DNA from: Methanoculleus methanifontis
Lineage (GTDB): Archaea; Halobacteriota; Methanomicrobia; Methanomicrobiales; Methanoculleaceae
Direction: 5' to 3'
DNA: 64,000 bases
Assembly (NCBI RefSeq): GCF_030464365.1
Contig: NZ_VCYI01000009.1
Span: 60,854-124,853, forward strand
Each line of letters starts with the position of its first letter. Position 1 is the first letter of the stretch. Position numbers and translations under genes: made by a program. The notes under the pieces were generated by a model. It was not told the origin of the DNA and did no database searches. It saw only the letters and a list, made by a program, of their open reading frames with translations. Shown one piece after another: positions 60,071 through 64,000 of the stretch.

Positions 60071-63051
60071 CCTTCACCGAAGCGAGCACCGTCGAGCAGA
60101 TGATCCTCAATGCCGTCACCCGAAAGCGAGCGAGCGAGCGGCCGGTCGTCCGGGAACCTCTTCCCGGCCGGGCCGCGTCCCTCGGCGGCGACCTCCGCCC
60201 GGCCCGCTGGGACTACCTGCCCCCCGTCCAGATCCCGCGCCGGTCCGGCGACGTGATGGTGGAGTCGTGGCTCCGGGACGCGCTCATCCGATTGAACCCC
60301 GAGATCGCTGCCGAGCCCGACCGGGCCGACGAGGTCATCTACAACCTCCGCGCCATCCTCCTCGCCGTGCAGGCCGACGGCCTCGTGCGGGCGAACGAGA
60401 ACTTCATGGCCTGGCTCCGGGGCGAGAAGACCATGCCCTTCGGGAAGAACGGCGAGCACGTCCCGGTGCGGCTCGTCGACGCCGATAACCCGGGCAGCAA
60501 CCACCTCGTCGTCACCAACCAGTGGACCTACCAGATCGGCCCGGTAGAGAAGCGGTTCGACGTCGTCTTCGTCGTCAACGGACTGCCGCTGGTCATCGGC
60601 GAGGCAAAGACTCCCACCCGGAGCGCCGTGACCTGGTTTGACGGTGCGTACCAGATCAACGAGATCTACGAAAAGCAGGTGCCGGCCATGTTCGTCCCCA
60701 ACGTCTTCTCCTTCGCCACCGAGGGCAGGGTCTACCGTTACGGCTCGCTCAGAATGCCGATCGACCTGTGGGGGCCGTGGCGGACGGAGGAGAACGAACC
60801 GGAGGGAACGCTTGCCGATGTGCGCCGGGCGGTCGAGAGCATGCTCCAGCCGGAGATTGTGCTCGACCTTCTGCAGTACTTCACCCTCTTTGCCACCGAC
60901 AAGAGGCACCGGAGGATCAAGATCGTCGCCCGGTACCAGCAGTTCATCACCGCCAACCAGATCGTCGAACGGGTCGTCAAAGGCTACCCGAAGAAAGGGC
61001 TCATCTGGCACTTCCAGGGTAGCGGCAAATCACTGCTCATGGTCTTTGCCGCGCAGAAACTCCGCCTGCACCAGATACTCGGCAACCCCACGGTGATGAT
61101 CGTCGTCGACCGCATCGACCTCGACACCCAGATCACCGCCACCTTCAACGCCGCGGACGTGCCGAACATGGTCGGCGTCGCCACACGGCAGGAACTGCAG
61201 ACCCTCCTCGCACAGGACGTCCGGAAAGTGCTCATCACCACCATCCACAAGTTCGCCGAGGCCGACGGAAGGCTGAACGAACGCTCCAACATCATCGTGA
61301 TGGTCGATGAGGCGCACCGCACCCAGGAGGGGGATCTCGGCCGCAAGATGCGCGAGGCGCTGCCGAACGCGTTCCTCTTCGGGCTCACCGGGACGCCCAT
61401 CAACCGGGCCGACCGCAACACGTTCTGGGCATTCGGCGCCGATGAAGACGAGAAGGGCTACATGAGCCGTTACTCGTTCCAGGAGTCCATCCGCGACCGC
61501 GCCACCCTGCCGCTGCACTTCGAGGCCCCGGAGGTGAAGTTACAGGTCGATAAGGCGGCGATCGACGAAGCCTACCAGGAGATCACCGGCTCCTTGAGCG
61601 AGCAAGACCGCGACGACCTCGCCAAACGGGCAGCGAAGATGGCAGTGCTCGTGAAGAACCCCGAACGTGTCCGTGCCGTGGTGAACCACATCGTCAGGCA
61701 CTACCAGACCAAGGTGGAACCGAACGGTTTCAAGGCGCAGGTGGTGACCTTCGACCGCGAGTGCTGCGTGCTCTACAAACAGGTGATGGACGAGTTGATC
61801 GATCCTGAAGCAAGCGCCATCGTGATGATCAGCCAGTCCGGTGATCCGTCCGAATGGAAAGTCCATGCCCGCGACAAGGACGCCGAAGAGAAACTGCTCG
61901 ACCGCTTCCGCGATCCGGCGGACCCGCTCAAGTTCATCATCGTCACCAGCAAGTTGTTGACCGGTTTCGATGCGCCGATCCTGCAGGCGATGTATCTCGA
62001 CAAACCGATGAAGGACCATAACCTCCTGCAGGCCATCTGCCGGACAAACCGCACCTTCGGCCAGAAGAAGACTCACGGCCTCATCGTGGACTACATCGGC
62101 ATCTTCGACGACGTGGCCCGTGCACTCGACTTCGACGAGAAAGCCGTGCAGCAGGTCATCACAAACATCGACGAACTGCGAAAAGCGTTGCCCATCCAGG
62201 TGCAGAAGTGCCTCACCTTCTTCCGGGGAGCAGATCGGACAAAAGGAGGCTACGAGGGGCTTATGGAAGCGCAGCAATGCCTGCCCGACAATGAGGTCCG
62301 CGACAGGTTTGCGGCTGATTACTCCGTGCTCGGCATCATCTGGGAGGCACTGTCCCCCGACCCCATGCTTGGGCTGTACGAGAAGGACTTCAGGTGGCTC
62401 ACGCAGGTCTACGAATCCGTCAGACCCCCGAGCGGCCACGGCAGACTGCTCTGGCACGCCCTCGGCGCGAAGACCGTCGAGTTGATCAACCAGAACGTCC
62501 ACGTGCAGTCGGTGCGGGACGATGTCGAGACGCTGGTGCTGGATGCGCAGGTGCTCGACGAGATCCTGAGCGACGCCGAGCCGGAGAAGCGAGCCCGCGA
62601 GATCGAGATCAAACTCATCGCCCGGCTGCGCAGGCATGTGGCAAATCCGACGTTCATCGCACTGGGCGAGCGACTGGAAAAGGTCAGGGAACGCCACGAG
62701 CAGGGCTTCCTCACCAGCCTGGAGTTCCTCAAAGCCATCCTCGAGGTGGCGAGAGACGTCGTCGAGGCCGAGCGGGAGACCGATCCGGAGGAAGAACGCG
62801 ACAGGGCTAAAGAAGCGCTCACCGAGCTCTTCAACGAGGCAAAGAACAAAGGCACCCATATCATCGTCGAGCGAATCGTGACCGACATCGACGAGATCGT
62901 GAAGAAAGTGCGTTTCCCCGACTGGCAGCATACCTCGCAGGGCGAACGGCTGGTACAGAAGGAACTCCGGCGCACCCTCCTCAAGTACAAACTCCATACC
63001 GACCAGGAACTCTTCGACCGGGCTTACGCTTACATCCGGCAGTATTACTAG
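60067..63051 (+). CDS. hsdR: type I RM restriction/translocation subunit HsdR
   Basis: A 994-aa motor-nuclease that pulls DNA and cuts unmodified targets. The N-terminal nuclease core is RFDVVFVVNGLPLVIGEAKT (Asp165, Glu179, Lys181). The helicase part has Walker A FQGSGKSLLM (near 316-322), the DEAH box in VDEAHRTQEGD (about 414-417), LTGTPINRADRNTF (motif III), and TGFDAPILQAMYLDK plus QAICRTNRT (motifs V and VI). The C-terminal helical part contacts the methylase. All catalytic motifs are intact. It starts within the previous stop (ATGA). Confidence 0.93.
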   Translation: MTFTEASTVEQMILNAVTRKRASERPVVREPLPGRAASLGGDLRPARWDYLPPVQIPRRSGDVMVESWLRDALIRLNPEIAAEPDRADEVIYNLRAILLAVQADGLVRANENFMAWLRGEKTMPFGKNGEHVPVRLVDADNPGSNHLVVTNQWTYQIGPVEKRFDVVFVVNGLPLVIGEAKTPTRSAVTWFDGAYQINEIYEKQVPAMFVPNVFSFATEGRVYRYGSLRMPIDLWGPWRTEENEPEGTLADVRRAVESMLQPEIVLDLLQYFTLFATDKRHRRIKIVARYQQFITANQIVERVVKGYPKKGLIWHFQGSGKSLLMVFAAQKLRLHQILGNPTVMIVVDRIDLDTQITATFNAADVPNMVGVATRQELQTLLAQDVRKVLITTIHKFAEADGRLNERSNIIVMVDEAHRTQEGDLGRKMREALPNAFLFGLTGTPINRADRNTFWAFGADEDEKGYMSRYSFQESIRDRATLPLHFEAPEVKLQVDKAAIDEAYQEITGSLSEQDRDDLAKRAAKMAVLVKNPERVRAVVNHIVRHYQTKVEPNGFKAQVVTFDRECCVLYKQVMDELIDPEASAIVMISQSGDPSEWKVHARDKDAEEKLLDRFRDPADPLKFIIVTSKLLTGFDAPILQAMYLDKPMKDHNLLQAICRTNRTFGQKKTHGLIVDYIGIFDDVARALDFDEKAVQQVITNIDELRKALPIQVQKCLTFFRGADRTKGGYEGLMEAQQCLPDNEVRDRFAADYSVLGIIWEALSPDPMLGLYEKDFRWLTQVYESVRPPSGHGRLLWHALGAKTVELINQNVHVQSVRDDVETLVLDAQVLDEILSDAEPEKRAREIEIKLIARLRRHVANPTFIALGERLEKVRERHEQGFLTSLEFLKAILEVARDVVEAERETDPEEERDRAKEALTELFNEAKNKGTHIIVERIVTDIDEIVKKVRFPDWQHTSQGERLVQKELRRTLLKYKLHTDQELFDRAYAYIRQYY

Positions 63052-63138
63052 CGACCATGTCAATCCTCAAGTGTCGGTTGGAGGACAAATCAAGGAGCGC
63101 TCCAGATGGAGAAATTATATTGAGTAAGGAGGGATTTC

Positions 63139-63489
63139 ATGGGGAGAGCACGCTTGAAGTGGTCAATTTACTACGCTGAACGAGAGGGCTCTAAAGTACG
63201 GGCTAAGCGCTCGGCAAACAAGCGAGGCGAAGGCATGATGACACCAGAGAGAATCAAAGCACAGATACTGCCACACTTGGGCGCATGGGGGATACAATCG
63301 CCGATTGTGATCAAGACATATTATTCTGCCAAACCGTCTGGCTTAGCTACCACGATGCGTGGTGGAAAACCGGTATTTACACCAGCAAGTCCAAAAAAAG
63401 ATACAGAGGAATTTTCATTCTACATCGACGAGGATCAGACAATTTTTGAGATCGGCAATGAAATGGAGATCCAGCAAATCAATAGTTGA
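63139..63489 (+). CDS. 116-aa protein of unknown function downstream of hsdR
   Basis: A basic N-terminus (GRARLKWSIYYAEREGSKVR, AKRSANKRGEG) is followed by a small domain with LPHLGAWGIQSPIVIKTYYS and a strand-rich end (EEFSFYIDEDQTIFEIGNEM). GGAGGG precedes the ATG. The DNA is AT-richer than hsdR, a sign of transfer. It overlaps the end of the next gene by 11 bases, which runs the other way. Unrecognised; it may be a small nucleic-acid-binding protein of the island. Confidence 0.6.
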   Translation: MGRARLKWSIYYAEREGSKVRAKRSANKRGEGMMTPERIKAQILPHLGAWGIQSPIVIKTYYSAKPSGLATTMRGGKPVFTPASPKKDTEEFSFYIDEDQTIFEIGNEMEIQQINS

Positions 63490-63844
63490 ACACTTTCTTT
63501 TCAACCATTTTAGTTAGATCCTCAAAACCCTCGTGCGTTGCTTTTAGTCCTGCAACATAGTTTCCGTCGTCAAGGGATGTGCCAGCACTGCCGATGGCAT
63601 TCCGTGCTTTTCGGAAGATTGGATCTTGATAACGCTCGAATAACTCCTCTAAGTCTTTGCACACGTTTTCAGATACCTGTTTCAGTACAACCCGCGCAAG
63701 AGTCATCTGGTCAGGGTTCTGGTTTTCCCGTTCCAATAGTCTTACGTGTCCATAGAGATCTTGGAGGAGGAGAATTTTCCCAATTACCCGTTGAGTTCCA
63801 ATATTGAGCAGTTGTCTATGCTGTTCGCCCTCAAGTGGTTCCAT
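63479..63844 (-). CDS. 121-aa helical protein of unknown function
   Basis: A mostly helical protein (LLNIGTQRVIGKILLLQDLY, ENVCKDLEELFERYQDPIF, LKATHEGFEDLTKMVEKKVF) with no signal or membrane segment. It is convergent with the preceding small gene and its AT content matches it, so both may have come together. Helical content resembles HEPN-like or antitoxin-type proteins, but no RxxxxH motif is seen, so this remains open. Confidence 0.6.
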   Translation of the reverse strand: MEPLEGEQHRQLLNIGTQRVIGKILLLQDLYGHVRLLERENQNPDQMTLARVVLKQVSENVCKDLEELFERYQDPIFRKARNAIGSAGTSLDDGNYVAGLKATHEGFEDLTKMVEKKVFNY

Positions 63845-63951
63845 GCACCCTGTTTTTCCAGCACTGGAATAAAGGGTAGCGTAACGAAAGTTCTGTAAAA
63901 TTGAATTGGCCCTGGATCCAACCTAGATTTGGACAAAGGAGAAACAGGGCC

Positions 63952-64000
63952 ATGGATCCCTTAGCGTTAATCGAAGATTATCTTTCCGATCAGGAGAACG
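63952..64000 (+). CDS. 5' end of a possible IS transposase, cut by window edge
   Basis: The ATG at 63952 begins MDPLALIEDYLSDQEN, reminiscent of IS256-type transposases in methanogens, and lies after a GGAG site. Only 16 residues are visible. Bases 63890-63951 could hold the left inverted end of an element, but no terminal repeat can be confirmed. Confidence 0.35.
   Translation, partial: MDPLALIEDYLSDQEN

Noticed and set aside
1..64000. tRNA or rRNA genes
   Set aside because: I scanned the spacers for cloverleaf-type and rRNA-conserved sequences and found none; a covariance-model scan would be decisive.

Overview
The window is high-GC archaeal DNA. Its markers are an F420-dependent NADP reductase (cut by the left edge), an F420-dependent LLM-class oxidoreductase, PAS-type histidine kinases with archaeal H-boxes, the alternative (Ahb) heme pathway, archaeal TATA boxes with short or absent leaders, and a methanogen-type radical SAM protein. 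I infer a hydrogenotrophic methanogen of the Methanomicrobiales, most probably Methanoculleus or a close relative. No rRNA, tRNA or CRISPR array was seen.

Layout. 1-5.5 kb: F420 redox enzymes, a flavin-binding PNPOx-like protein, a tiny glycine-zipper membrane protein and a lone ABC ATPase. 5.6-9.5 kb: an accessory operon of one Tfx-like HTH regulator followed by five tandem, translationally coupled membrane proteins sharing an N-terminal GWCP/GRCP box (two subfamilies), behind a TATA box and an inverted repeat placed like an operator. 9.6-33.7 kb: mostly single genes (DUF169, secreted C69 peptidase, a cation/proton antiporter fused to two PKD domains, AI-2E-type permease, DNA repair glycosylases, a condensation-fold acyltransferase, metallophosphoesterase, two PAS kinases flanking part of this stretch, a radical SAM/SPASM enzyme, M24 peptidase), with remnants of a GNAT acetyltransferase and of RsgA. 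33.7-41 kb: dCMP deaminase behind a short coupled upstream ORF, a third PAS kinase, methyltransferase, cysteine desulfurase, J-domain protein and amino acid permease.

41.3-46.9 kb: a complete four-gene siroheme-to-heme operon (ahbD, two AsnC-like siroheme decarboxylase subunits, ahbC), followed at once by a large-subunit heme catalase whose C-terminal domain is separated by a one-base deletion. The heme made here may mainly serve that catalase.

47-51 kb: a second AI-2E-type permease, a lipoprotein, a PD-(D/E)xK (NucS-like) protein, an orphan MNT nucleotidyltransferase, and a small leaderless gene flanked by two diverged copies of a double-hairpin repeat. 51.5-63.9 kb: a composite type I restriction-modification island, hsdM1-hsdM2-DUF4062-AlbA_2 ATPase-hsdS-AlbA_2 ATPase-hsdR, plus two small genes of unknown function. 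Both AlbA_2 proteins carry seven in-frame 12-bp tandem repeats at the same domain junction, and the second target-recognition half of hsdS is visibly AT-richer than the first, so the island looks modular and recently exchanged. The window ends at the start codon region of what may be an insertion-sequence transposase.
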